From M3007 sp046329435 (GTDB lineage: Bacteria > Bacteroidota > Bacteroidia > Chitinophagales > Saprospiraceae), in the NCBI GenBank assembly GCA_046329435.1, contig JAXLUR010000011.1:62001-126000 (forward strand): a DNA stretch of 64,000 nt, written 5' to 3'. This document shows, piece after piece, positions 45,617 through 54,548 of this stretch (the first letter of the stretch is position 1; every line of letters starts with the position of its first letter). The notes below the pieces were generated by a model that was given only the letters and a program-made list of their open reading frames with translations, was not told the origin of the DNA and made no database searches. The translations under genes were made by a program, and so were the position numbers.

Positions 45617-45647
45617 CAAAATTACTTGATCTTATTCAGAAAGGCAA
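45617..45647 (-). promoter_or_regulatory. Promoter of the small-protein operon
   Basis: Minus strand TTG (45647-45645), 20-bp spacer, TAATTTTG (45624-45617), 22 bp upstream of the first start codon, so the leader is very short. Confidence 0.65.
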
Positions 45648-45745
45648 CGTCAATTTGTTGTCAGAAGTTTGATATTTTAAATTGATTCCTGCCTAAGTCA
45701 AATCTGCTCTGCGCCTTTAAAAGGTTTGCGTTCCATCCACTTATT

Positions 45746-45829
45746 TCAATGACTTGCCCTGTACATCGCTTTCAGGGCTTGCTCCTCGCTACTTTGGTAA
45801 TCAAACTCTTCTTTCTTTTCCCCTTTCAT
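45746..45829 (-). pseudogene. Remnant of an IS256-family transposase N-terminus
   Basis: 27 codons, MKGEKKEEFDYQSSEEQALKAM..., resemble the first residues of IS256-type transposases (KKxFDYxAFExEAIxxL). Nothing of the rest remains. Just upstream (45834-45884) lies an inverted repeat, ctgtgtaaggtgaaaaa with tttttcacc and ttcacacag, which would fit an element end. Found by eye and short, so tentative. Confidence 0.35.
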
Positions 45830-45989
45830 AATTGACTGTGTGAATTTGGTGAAAAATTCCTGTTTTTTTCACCTTACACAGAACTCTGAACAGTCTCGAT
45901 CGCCAATGCATCATACTGTCAAGTTAAATCTAGGCTCGCTTTTCGCAACCCAATTTCTGTTGAGTATAAGAAAGATTTTAAACTTCATT

Positions 45990-46976
45990 AGACTTGTTTT
46001 GATGTAACCTATTGAAAATCAGTAGTTGTATTTTTACGTTCAAAAGATTCATATGGGTTTTGGTTACACAGGAATTCGCAATGAACGGCAATGGAGAGCC
46101 ACGACGGGTTTGAGCCAGGCAAAATTTCTGGAATTGTCCGAGGCATTTGGCCGGGCTTGTCACGAAAGCGTTTTTGGGTGTTCTATTGAAGAACGACAGG
46201 CGAATTGAGTCAGGAGGCTATATTCCGTTCTTACGAAGATTTGTTGTTCTTTGTCTTATTCAGTTTAAAATCTGGCCTGGGCTATGATGCTTTGGGGGCT
46301 ATCTTTGATTGTGATGGGTCGACGGCAAAAGCCAATCAGGCATTCGCTCTTCCCATCCTTCAAGCCGCCTTAACCCAGTTAGGCCTAATGCCCAAGCGGT
46401 CGTTTTCCTCGGTTGAAGAATTTGAGGCCTGGTTTTCCGGCACGATACTTTGTTAGGGACGGCACGGAGCAGCAAATTCATCGTTCAAAGGATAATTCCG
46501 TTCAAAAGGCTCATTTCAGCGGTAAAAAAGCCATACCGCTAAAATGCTTGTTATCAGTTCAGTCACCAAGTGAATCTTGTACGTCAGCCGTAGTTATGTC
46601 GGCTCAGCGCATGATTTTGGTATTTTGAAGCAAGAATCCCCTCCGGAAAAACCTTGGTTCACCCGCTTCGAAATTCGCCTTGATTTAGGCTTTCAGGGCT
46701 TCTGCTGACCTTTACCCCTGTCGACAACTTTACATCCCTATCAAAAAACCGAAGAAAAAGAAACTGCCCATTTGGGAAGCAAAGGATGAAAACAAAGAAC
46801 AAGCCTCACAACGTGTAACCGTAGAGCATAGCATCGGTGGTCTCAAACGTTATCGTGTCCTTTCTGACCGGCTTCGATTACGTGATCCAAAACTCTATGA
46901 TGCTATCGTCGGAATTTGTGCTGGACTTTGGAACTTTAATTTGATATATCATTGATTATCATAGCCAAACAAGTCT
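45990..46976 (+). mobile_element. Decayed IS5-like insertion sequence (987 bp) with 3-bp target duplication
   Basis: The ends agacttgttt (45990-45999) and aaacaagtct (46967-46976) form a perfect 10-bp terminal inverted repeat. ATT flanks both sides (45987-45989 and 46977-46979), a likely target duplication. A broken DDE transposase fills the inside. Length and an ANT-type duplication fit, from memory, the ISL2 subgroup of the IS5 family. The right end abuts the stop codon of the DUF4268 gene without damaging it. Confidence 0.75.
46053..46955 (+). pseudogene. DDE_Tnp_4-type transposase with several frameshifts and stops
   Basis: Pieces in different frames give MGFGYTGIRNERQWRATTGL, then YEDLLFFVLFSLKSGLGYDALGAIF (N-terminal HTH), VRDGTEQQIHRSKD (first catalytic Asp), SYVGSAHDFGIL, a TGA within VTK*ILYVSR, and finally VTVEHSIGGLKRYRVLSDRL (catalytic Glu) to a stop at 46955. 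At least three frame changes and one or two nonsense codons occur, so no functional protein can be made. The HTH plus HARBI1-like DDE arrangement points to the IS5 family. Confidence 0.8.
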
Positions 46977-46977
46977 A

Positions 46978-47922
46978 TTATTTTGACTTTACTTTATCTG
47001 AGAAATACTTGTGAAACTTATCTATCCAATCAGTCAATATACGATGTTGTCCCTCCCATTCATTTCTATCCATTGGATTTTTTTCTGGGATGATATAATT
47101 GACGTGGTGCTCCTTGCCGCCGTCTTTTTCAGCCCATTCAAGTTCATCGGATAATTCAAGTTTTGAGTTTTCTTCGTATTTCTGTCTCAATGCCCTGAAA
47201 TTTTCTAGTGCATCCTTTCCATATACAACTAATTGAATGCCAATCCATTTATCCCTCGAATTTGCAATTGCACAAATTTTATAATCAGTTTTGCCAACGG
47301 CAATATTTGTCCAATGCTGGGGCAATGCTTTTTGCATTTTGAAAGACACCTTTTGTTTTTCAACGTATTCTTTTAGTGCTTGCCAATATTCTTGTTGAAG
47401 TATTTTAGTCTCGGTAAGCTGTGTAGCACTTTGAGCTGTTCTCCTAATTGTTTTACTCCAATTATTGGGCTTTGAAATAATATTAAATCGAGGCGCAGGG
47501 GAAGAGTTCCCGATTTTGTACAACTCAATTTCAACCCCAAAGAATTGAACAGTTTCGTCTGTTACGCTATTTAACCAATCCAACGTTGCTCTGTGTTCCT
47601 CAACAAATTTTTCTGCAATCCAAATAATTGTTAGGGCATTTAATCCTGACGCATAGGTAAGAACTTGACCTAAATGTGAATGATCCGTCTTGCCAAACTG
47701 ATTTTCTATAACTACATATTTTTCAGTTGCAGTATCACGACAAAGTAAGTCCGCTTGAAATGGGCCAACATTTTTCTCTTGTGCAATCAGTTCCAAGCCA
47801 ATATTTAATTCTTCGGCTAAAAATGTTAGGTTTTCTTCTTTTGCTAACCATGTTGTGAAATGACTGTCTTCTCTTGCCCAAACAGTCCTTAATTCAACCT
47901 TTTCGAGTTTTCCTAATTCCAT
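46978..47922 (-). CDS. DUF4268 protein with PD-(D/E)XK-nuclease-like core
   Basis: 314 aa. The N-terminal part (about 40-100) has the restriction-endonuclease-like core: VGPFQADLLC (Asp58) and KYVVIENQFG (Glu73, Gln75), then a helix HLGQVLTYASGLNA. The C-terminal DUF4268 domain follows (HWTNIAVGKTDYKICAI, WEGQHRILTDWIDKF). Such proteins are often near restriction or defence genes, but none is seen here. The gene is much more AT-rich than the window average and lies beside IS remnants, which suggests horizontal transfer. The IS5-like element ends one base after its stop codon. The 290 bp upstream (47923-48212) holds nothing I recognise. Confidence 0.85.
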   Translation of the reverse strand: MELGKLEKVELRTVWAREDSHFTTWLAKEENLTFLAEELNIGLELIAQEKNVGPFQADLLCRDTATEKYVVIENQFGKTDHSHLGQVLTYASGLNALTIIWIAEKFVEEHRATLDWLNSVTDETVQFFGVEIELYKIGNSSPAPRFNIISKPNNWSKTIRRTAQSATQLTETKILQQEYWQALKEYVEKQKVSFKMQKALPQHWTNIAVGKTDYKICAIANSRDKWIGIQLVVYGKDALENFRALRQKYEENSKLELSDELEWAEKDGGKEHHVNYIIPEKNPMDRNEWEGQHRILTDWIDKFHKYFSDKVKSK

Positions 47923-48212
47923 AGTTTAATTATTAATTTTGGTCACGCCGAACTATTGGTTACACGCAACGAACGACTAACTAAAACCCGCATTGCGTAA
48001 TAAACTCCCAACCAACCCTTATCCCGCAACGCGCCTTCCCATTAGTCGTCCATTGCCTCTATCCCGCTAAAACACAACACCCACAGCCTCCCTATCCTCA
48101 GGAAACCATGGGTGTTGCATCAAAAAACAGATTGCGGGGCATATTTCATTTGTTTTGGTAAACAAACATACACCCCAATCCTTATCCCCGCAAGCGGGCG
48201 ATAGAAAAATTT

Positions 48213-51200
48213 TTAATTACTCCGGTCTTCTCTCGCCGGGCGCGCGGGTACGGGTTTGGCCGTTTTTTCCAGTTGTTTCAATACTTCTTGTATGGCCCGT
48301 TCCAGTTGCGGGTCGTTTCCTTTGGCCAGGGCCGTGGGGTCTTCGGGCACTTCTATATCGGGCGCTACGCCGTAGCCTTCGGGAAACCATTTGCCGTCGG
48401 GGTTGTACATGCGGAAGGTAGGCACGGTGACCGAGCCGCCGTCGATCAGGCCGGGGTTGCCGCTGATGCCGATGAGGCCGCCCCAGGTGCGGGTGCCGAT
48501 GAGGGGGCCGAGGCCGGCTTTGCGGAAGTAATCGGGGAAGGCGTCGCCGCCGGAGCCGCTCCAGCCGTTGATGAGCATGGCTTTGGGCCCGAAGTGGGCC
48601 ACCGTGGGCCATTGCCAGGTACGGCCGTCGCGCACGGCCCAGAAGGCCAGGGGTTTGCGGTTGAGCAGTTCGATGAAGCGGTCGGGAATCTGGCCGCCGT
48701 TGTTGAAGCGCTCGTCGATGATGAGGCCGGGTTTGTTCCATTGGGCGTAGAACATGCGCACGAGTTCGTTCTGGCCGTCGATGCCCGTGCTGGGCACGTA
48801 CACGTAGCCGATGCGGCCGCCGGAGGCTTCTTCCACGCGTTTGCGGTTGCTTTCGATCCAGGCGAGGTTGCGCAGGCGGGTTTCGCTGTCGAGCGTGCCG
48901 ACGCTGAGGGTGCGGGCGCCGTCCCAGCCGGGTTTGTTGTTGACGGTGAGGGCTACCGTGGCGCCGCCGAGGCCCTGGAAGGCGGTCCAGGGGTCGCTTT
49001 GGGTGTCGAGCGGGCGGCCGTTGACGGCCAGTACGTAGTCGCCTTCGCGTATGCCGAGGCCGGGCGCGTCGAGCGGGGAGCGCTGCTCGGTGTCCCAGGG
49101 GGCGGCGTGGATGATCTTTTTGATGCGGAAATAACCGTTTTCAAGGGCCCAGTCGACGCCCAGGTAGCCGGTGTTCTGCTGTTTGGCCGCGGGCGCGTCG
49201 CCGCCGCCGCGGTAGGTGTGGGAGGCGTTGAGTTCGCCGATGAGTTCGCCGATGAGGTAGTTGAGGTCGGAGCGGCTGGCGGCGTAGGGCAGCAGGTCGC
49301 CGTAGCGTTTGCGCATAGCGGGCCAATCGACGCCGTGCATTTCCTTTTCATAAAAATAGTCGCGTTCGAGCCGCCACACTTCGTTGTAGATCTGGGCCCA
49401 TTCGGCGCGCGGGTCGAGGGTCATGTCGAGGCGGTCGATGGGTGCGGGTTTTTCCAGTTTCTGGTCGGGCTCGGGCGATACCATGCCGACGCTTTCTTTC
49501 TGGATAATCATGATTTTTTTGCCGTCGGCCGAAAGTTCGTAGCCATTGATGCCTTCCATCACGGTTTTGTCCTCGCGGTCTTTGAGGTGGAAATATTTCA
49601 GGGCCAGGTTGGGCTCGCCGGGCGGCGCCTGGGGCAGCACGGTGAGGTAGAGCAGTTTGTCCTCTGCGGCTGCCAGGTTACCGTAGTTGCCGGCGGGCAT
49701 CGGCAGTACGACGACGCGGTTTTCGAGCCCCTCGAAATCGATCCCGACGGCTTTGACGTCGCTGCTGTCTTTTTTGGCCTCCTCGTCTTTGTCCTTGTCT
49801 TTGTCGGCTTTTTTGTCGCCGGTATCGAGTTTGACGGCCACGGTGTCGTTCTGGGGGGCGAGCAGTCCGGGCAGGTCGGCGCGCAGGGTGGCGACGGCGA
49901 TCAGGTTGGATTTGTTGTAAATGAACGCGCCTTCAAACTCGCTGTAAGTGGGTGAAAACGAGCGGTTGGTGACGAAAAACAGGTATTTGCCCTCGCGGTC
50001 GAACACGGGGTTGTAATCGGCGTAAAAACCGGAGGTCACCTGCCGCGTTTTTTGCGACTGGGTGTCGTAGATAAAGATCGCGGGGTTGCTGTTGTCGGTG
50101 CCGCGTTCGTAGGCCATCCAGCGGCTGTCGGGCGACCAGGACACTTTGAAGTTCTGCAAACCGCCTTCGAAGAGGTCGGGCGCCTGGTCGACTTTCAGGG
50201 TCTTTTTCGCGTCGAGGTCGTGCACCTGGATGTTCATGGCCTGATCCACGAAGGCCAGTTTGCGGCTGTCGGGCGACCAGAAGATGGCGTAGCGGAAGCC
50301 CGTCGTGAAACTGGTCAGGGTTTGGTCTTTGTCGGGCCGGGTGAAGTCGTGCAGCACCAGCTGGTATTCGCCGCCGCGATCCGACCACCAGGCGGCGTAG
50401 CGGCCGTCGGGCGACCAGGCGGGGTAGCGTTCGGCGGAGCCGCTGCTTTGGCTGAGGTTGACGGTGTAGCCTTTCTGGGCGGGCACGCTGAACACCTCGC
50501 CGCGGGCCTCGACGAGCAGGCGGTTGCCGTCGGGCGAGGGGGTGAACCACGCCGCCCAGGGCCGGGCGTTGATCTGGCGGGGTTTGGCCTGTTCGTAGTC
50601 GGTGACGACCTGGATTTTTACTTCCGCCGTTTTTTCACTGGCCAGGTTGAGCAGGTACATCACGCCGCCGCAGGTGAACACGATGTCGTCGGGGCCCAGG
50701 GCCGGGTAGGCCACGTCGTAGTCTTTGAAGCGGGTGATCTGGCGGCGTTGTTTGGTTTTGAGGTTGTACGACCAGATGTTGAGGCGTTTTTCGGCGCCGG
50801 CGTCGGAGAGGTAGTAGATGAGGTCGCCGCGCCACATCGGGAATTCGTCGTTGGCGTCGTTTTGGGTGATATTTTCGGAGGCGAAGCTGCCCAGGTCGAA
50901 GGTGAAAATATCGGCTGCCGTGCCGCCCCGGTAGCGTTTCCAGGTGCGGAAAGCCTGCGATTTCATGACGAAGGCTATTTGTTTGCCGTCGGGCGAGAAG
51001 CAGGCGAATTCGCCGTAGGCGGGCGGCAGTTTTTCGGGCAGGCCGCCGGTGGCGGGTACTTTGTAAAACTGGGCAAAGCGCTGTTTGCCGCTGTGCATGG
51101 AGGAGGTATAGAGCAGGTTTTTGCCGTCGGGGTACCAGTCTTGCAGGATGTCGGGCATGCCGTGGTGGGTTACCCGTGTGGGCACGCCGCCGGCGATGGG

Positions 51201-51476
51201 GATGGTGTAGATGTCGAGGTTGCCGTCGTAGTTGCCGCTGAACGCGACGGTTTTGCCGTCGGGCGAGAAGCGGGGGAAGATTTCGGCGCCGTCGGGCGAG
51301 CTGAGTTTGACGGCCTGGCCGCCGGCTTTGGGCACGATCCAGACGTCGTCGCCGTACACGAAGGTGATGTGGGTGGCCGACACGTCGGGCATGCGGAAGA
51401 GCCGGGCTTCCGATTGGGCGCCGACACCGGCCGATAGCCCGATGAGGGCCAGCAGGAGGGTGGTCAACTGTTTCAT
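48213..51476 (-). CDS. Tricorn-like S41-family protease, secreted
   Basis: 1087 aa with a signal peptide (about 1-20, ending GVGAQ). Residues about 25-660 form two TolB/WD40-like beta-propellers (repeats of FSPDGKxxAF and WSPDSRxxAF). A linker rich in Lys and Asp lies near 560. A PDZ-like domain (GLGIREGDYVLAVNGRPLD) precedes the S41 catalytic core, with the nucleophile Ser975 in SGSGGDAF, the position of Ser965 of archaeal tricorn. Unlike tricorn it is periplasmic. It trims peptides that enter through the propellers. Shares a 1.5-kb upstream region with the divergent radical SAM gene. Confidence 0.93.
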   Translation of the reverse strand: MKQLTTLLLALIGLSAGVGAQSEARLFRMPDVSATHITFVYGDDVWIVPKAGGQAVKLSSPDGAEIFPRFSPDGKTVAFSGNYDGNLDIYTIPIAGGVPTRVTHHGMPDILQDWYPDGKNLLYTSSMHSGKQRFAQFYKVPATGGLPEKLPPAYGEFACFSPDGKQIAFVMKSQAFRTWKRYRGGTAADIFTFDLGSFASENITQNDANDEFPMWRGDLIYYLSDAGAEKRLNIWSYNLKTKQRRQITRFKDYDVAYPALGPDDIVFTCGGVMYLLNLASEKTAEVKIQVVTDYEQAKPRQINARPWAAWFTPSPDGNRLLVEARGEVFSVPAQKGYTVNLSQSSGSAERYPAWSPDGRYAAWWSDRGGEYQLVLHDFTRPDKDQTLTSFTTGFRYAIFWSPDSRKLAFVDQAMNIQVHDLDAKKTLKVDQAPDLFEGGLQNFKVSWSPDSRWMAYERGTDNSNPAIFIYDTQSQKTRQVTSGFYADYNPVFDREGKYLFFVTNRSFSPTYSEFEGAFIYNKSNLIAVATLRADLPGLLAPQNDTVAVKLDTGDKKADKDKDKDEEAKKDSSDVKAVGIDFEGLENRVVVLPMPAGNYGNLAAAEDKLLYLTVLPQAPPGEPNLALKYFHLKDREDKTVMEGINGYELSADGKKIMIIQKESVGMVSPEPDQKLEKPAPIDRLDMTLDPRAEWAQIYNEVWRLERDYFYEKEMHGVDWPAMRKRYGDLLPYAASRSDLNYLIGELIGELNASHTYRGGGDAPAAKQQNTGYLGVDWALENGYFRIKKIIHAAPWDTEQRSPLDAPGLGIREGDYVLAVNGRPLDTQSDPWTAFQGLGGATVALTVNNKPGWDGARTLSVGTLDSETRLRNLAWIESNRKRVEEASGGRIGYVYVPSTGIDGQNELVRMFYAQWNKPGLIIDERFNNGGQIPDRFIELLNRKPLAFWAVRDGRTWQWPTVAHFGPKAMLINGWSGSGGDAFPDYFRKAGLGPLIGTRTWGGLIGISGNPGLIDGGSVTVPTFRMYNPDGKWFPEGYGVAPDIEVPEDPTALAKGNDPQLERAIQEVLKQLEKTAKPVPARPAREDRSN

Positions 51477-51550
51477 AACTGTATTTTTAATGTTTAATGG
51501 GGTAAATGTAGGGGAATGGGGGCTTGGAAGTGTGCGTTTGAGATGGGAGG

Positions 51551-51630
51551 GACAGGTTTTTGTTGGATAGGATGGACAGGATGGACAGGCTTCGCCGCAG
51601 CCGCAGAGGCCAGGGCAAACGCATTAAAAT
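51551..51630 (-). repeat. Leader element copy 1, upstream of the tricorn-like protease
   Basis: Read on the minus strand it runs ttaatgcgtttgccctgg ... gcggcgaagcc ... ccatcctgtccatcctatcc then aacaaaaacctgtc, ending 75 bp before the protease start. It is about 80% identical to the element at 52836-52916, which lies in the same orientation relative to its own gene. Function unknown; probably transcribed as 5' leader or part of the promoter region. Confidence 0.7.
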
Positions 51631-51860
51631 AGAAATTACCAAGGTATCGGATACCATTTGCCCTGAACCCGATGGACTGTCTCTATCCCGATCAGCCGCA
51701 TCGTGGCATAAGGTATGTTTACCGATGTTGCGTCCCTCCGGGACGGAGGTCTTTCGCACACACGTTCTTTTTGCTGGGTCACTGTATCCCTACGGGATGA
51801 ATAGCGCCTCTGCAATAAAAAAATGGTGTGCAGCATGGCATTCAAGCCCCGTCACGTCAG

Positions 51861-52692
51861 GCATGCAACGTCGCTGGCAAAAATGCCCCATTGGCCCTCC
51901 GCCTCATAGGGGCGCAACGTCGGTAGCAAAAGCGACCCACCGGCCCCGCCCCATAGGGGCGCAACATCGGTAGTAAAAGCGACCCACCGGCCTCTGCCCC
52001 ATAGGGGCGCAACATCGGTAGCAAAAGCGACCCACCTGGCCTCCGCCCCGATAGGGGCGCAACGTCGGTAGCAAAAGCGACCCACCGGCCCCGCCCCATA
52101 GGGGCGCAACATCGGTAGCAAAAGCGACCCACCGGCCTCTCCGCCCCATAGGGCGCAACATCGGTAGCAAAAGCGCCCCACCGGCCTCCGCCCCATAGGG
52201 GCGCAACATCGGTAGCAAAAGCGCCCCACCGGCCTCCGCCCCATAGGGGCGCAACATCGGTAGCAAAAGCGACCCACCGGCTCTCCGCCCCATAGGGGCG
52301 CAACATCGGTAAGCAAAGCGACCCACCGCCCTCCGCCCCATAGGGGCGCAACATCGGTAGCAAAAGCGACCCACCGGCCCCCGCCCCATAGGGGCGCAAC
52401 ATCAGGCAAGCGACCCACCGGCCTCCGCCCCATAGGGGCGCAACGTCGCGTAGCAAAAGCGACCCACCGGCCTCTGCCCCATAGGGGCGCAACATCGGTA
52501 GCAAAAGCGACCCACCGGCCTCCGCCCCATAGGGGCGCAACATCGGTAGCAAAAGCGACCCACCGGCCTCCGCCCCATAGGGGCGCAACATCGGTAGCAA
52601 AAGCGACCCACCGGCCTCCGCCCCATAGGGGCGCAACATCGGTAGCAAAAGCGACCCACCGGCCTCCGCCCCATAGGGGCGCAACGTCGGTA
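51861..52692. repeat. Minisatellite: about 17 tandem copies of a 48-bp unit
   Basis: The consensus unit contains ccgccccataggggcgcaac, then atcggtagcaaaagcgaccc and accggcct. Seventeen ataggg cores occur; the first unit is degenerate and the last partial. Variants include 44-, 47-, 49- and 50-bp units and a/c changes at the cgacccacc step. Each unit has a gcccc-ata-ggggc hairpin. There are no unique spacers, so it is not a CRISPR. Because 48 is divisible by 3, frames stay open across it on the minus strand, but no start or homology supports a protein. Confidence 0.92.
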
Positions 52693-52835
52693 TCATGACC
52701 GCGGCACATCATCAGGCGAAGGTTCGCGGGATTGGCGCGGATTTTAAAAAGGGTTGTTCCCTATTCCATAAGATAAATGGCCAACAGGGCCTTGCCCACC
52801 TCTTCCCCTATTTTCCTTTCCCAAGCCGATGAAGA

Positions 52836-52916
52836 TATTAATGCATTTGCCCTGGTCCCGCCCCCCGGCGGCGAAGCCGCCCCATCCTGTTAATCCTGTC
52901 CAACAAAAACCCTGTC
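52836..52916 (+). repeat. Leader element copy 2, upstream of the radical SAM gene
   Basis: Plus-strand tattaatgcatttgccctgg ... ggcggcgaagccgcc ... ccatcctgttaatcctgtcc then aacaaaaaccctgtc, ending 53 bp before the radical SAM start. It is the inverted partner of 51551-51630. The two copies bracket the minisatellite and each points towards its own gene. A further palindrome ggcggcgaagccgcc (52867-52881) sits inside this copy. Confidence 0.7.
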
Positions 52917-52968
52917 TCCAGACACATTCCTTTATTTCCCTCATCTTTGTCGGGCAACCCGTCGTGTC

Positions 52969-54423
52969 ATGGCCGATATTCTCTTTACCCACTCGTATTT
53001 TTACAAATTCGACGATAAGCAGTGGAAAAACCAGCAGCCGTACCCGCCCTACGGCACGCTGTGCGCCGCTGCCGTGCTGCGCGAGTGCGGCTTTGAGGTG
53101 GCGTTGTTCGACACCAATCTGCGCGACAGTCCCGACGAAATCGGCCCGGCGCTGGCCGCCGCCCGCCCGCGCTATCTGGTCATCTACGACGACGGGTTCA
53201 ACTACCTCACCAAAATGTGCCTCACCCGCATGCGCGAAGCGGCTTTCGCGATGGCCAAAACGGGCCGTGCCGCGGGCTGTACGGTGATCGTCAGCAGCAG
53301 CGACGCCACCGACCACTGCGCCGAATACCTGGCCGAGGGCGCCGATTTTATCGTGGTGGGCGAGGGGGAAATCACGCTGCGCGAACTGATCCTGACCCTC
53401 GAAGCCGGCCGCTCCGACTGCCGCGGCATTGCCGGACTGGCCTTTGCCAACCCGGCTACGGGCGAGGTCGCCAGCACCCCGCCCCGGCCGGTGCTGCACG
53501 ACCTCGACCAACTCCCCGACCCTGCCTGGGACCTGGTCGAAATGGCTGATTACCAGCGTATCTGGCGGCGACACGGTTATTTTTCCCTCAACCTGGCCAC
53601 CACGCGCGGCTGCCCCTACAAGTGCAACTGGTGCGCCAAACCGATCTACGGCAACCGCTACAATTCGCGCAGTCCGGAGCGTGTCGTGGCTGAAATCGAG
53701 GGGTTGATGCAGCGCTACGGCGCCACGCATTTCTGGATGTCCGACGATATTTTCGGGCTAAAACCCGGCTGGGTGCAGCGCTTTCGCGACCTGGTGAAAG
53801 CCCGCAACCTGCGTTTTTCCTATAAAATACAAAGCCGTGTCGATCTGCTGCTGAAAGAAGACAACATCGCCGCCCTGGCGGAAAGCGGCTTGCAGCAGGC
53901 CTGGGTGGGCGCGGAGAGCGGCGCACAAAAAATCCTCGACGCCATGGACAAGGGCACCACCGTGCAGGAAATCCGCGAGGCGACGCGGCTCTTGAAAAAA
54001 CACGGCGTGGAAGTCTGCTTTTTCCTGCAATACGGCTACCTGGGCGAAACCCGCGACGACATCGAGGCGACCCTGCGCCTGGTGGAAGAATTGCTGCCGC
54101 ACGACATCGGGGTGTCGGTGTCGTATCCGCTGCCCGGCACCAAATTCTACGACAAGGTGCGCGCCTTGCTCGGCGCCAAACACAACTGGACCGATTCGGA
54201 CGACCTGGCCATGCTCTATCCGGCCACGTTTCCGCCGGCTTTTTACCGCCGCCTGCACCGCCTGACCCACAAACGCTTCCGCCTGCGGCAGGGCCTGGCG
54301 GAATGCCGCAAACTGCTCCAGGGAAAACGCCCCGACTGGCGGCGGGCCTTGCTCACGGCCTATTACGCACCGGCCGCCTGGGTGGACGGCATGAAATTGA
54401 ACCGCCTGCAACGCTCCGCCTGA
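52969..54423 (+). CDS. B12-binding-domain radical SAM protein (copy 1)
   Basis: 484 aa. The N-terminal half (1-150) is a cobalamin-binding-like Rossmann domain (LFTHSYFYKF, PPYGTLCAAAVLRECGFEVALFDTN, FIVVGEGEITLREL). The radical SAM core has the iron-sulfur motif CPYKCNWC (Cys215, Cys219, Cys222) followed by KPIYGNRYNSRS. Members methylate or rearrange unactivated carbons (BchE, P-methylase, lipid- or natural-product-modifying enzymes). The substrate is unknown. It shares its plan and many motifs with the protein at 58638. An OmpA-like protein and a methyltransferase follow on the same strand. Confidence 0.9.
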   Translation: MADILFTHSYFYKFDDKQWKNQQPYPPYGTLCAAAVLRECGFEVALFDTNLRDSPDEIGPALAAARPRYLVIYDDGFNYLTKMCLTRMREAAFAMAKTGRAAGCTVIVSSSDATDHCAEYLAEGADFIVVGEGEITLRELILTLEAGRSDCRGIAGLAFANPATGEVASTPPRPVLHDLDQLPDPAWDLVEMADYQRIWRRHGYFSLNLATTRGCPYKCNWCAKPIYGNRYNSRSPERVVAEIEGLMQRYGATHFWMSDDIFGLKPGWVQRFRDLVKARNLRFSYKIQSRVDLLLKEDNIAALAESGLQQAWVGAESGAQKILDAMDKGTTVQEIREATRLLKKHGVEVCFFLQYGYLGETRDDIEATLRLVEELLPHDIGVSVSYPLPGTKFYDKVRALLGAKHNWTDSDDLAMLYPATFPPAFYRRLHRLTHKRFRLRQGLAECRKLLQGKRPDWRRALLTAYYAPAAWVDGMKLNRLQRSA

Positions 54424-54548
54424 AACCTCTTTGGAAGCCCAAACAGGTACAAACCGTTCTGCCAGACACTTTCCCTGCCCGAAAACCGTTACCTATCTGC
54501 CTTGAAGGCATTTGTTTCAACCTATTCACAAGATGTCCTTTTATATTT

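Noticed and set aside
51861..52692. CRISPR array
   Set aside because: Units are directly adjacent without unique spacers, and no cas gene is near.
51852..52712. Open frames of about 280 codons on the minus strand through the 48-bp array
   Set aside because: They arise because 48 is a multiple of 3. More than one frame stays open, no homology or start context is visible, and indels between units would break any single frame.
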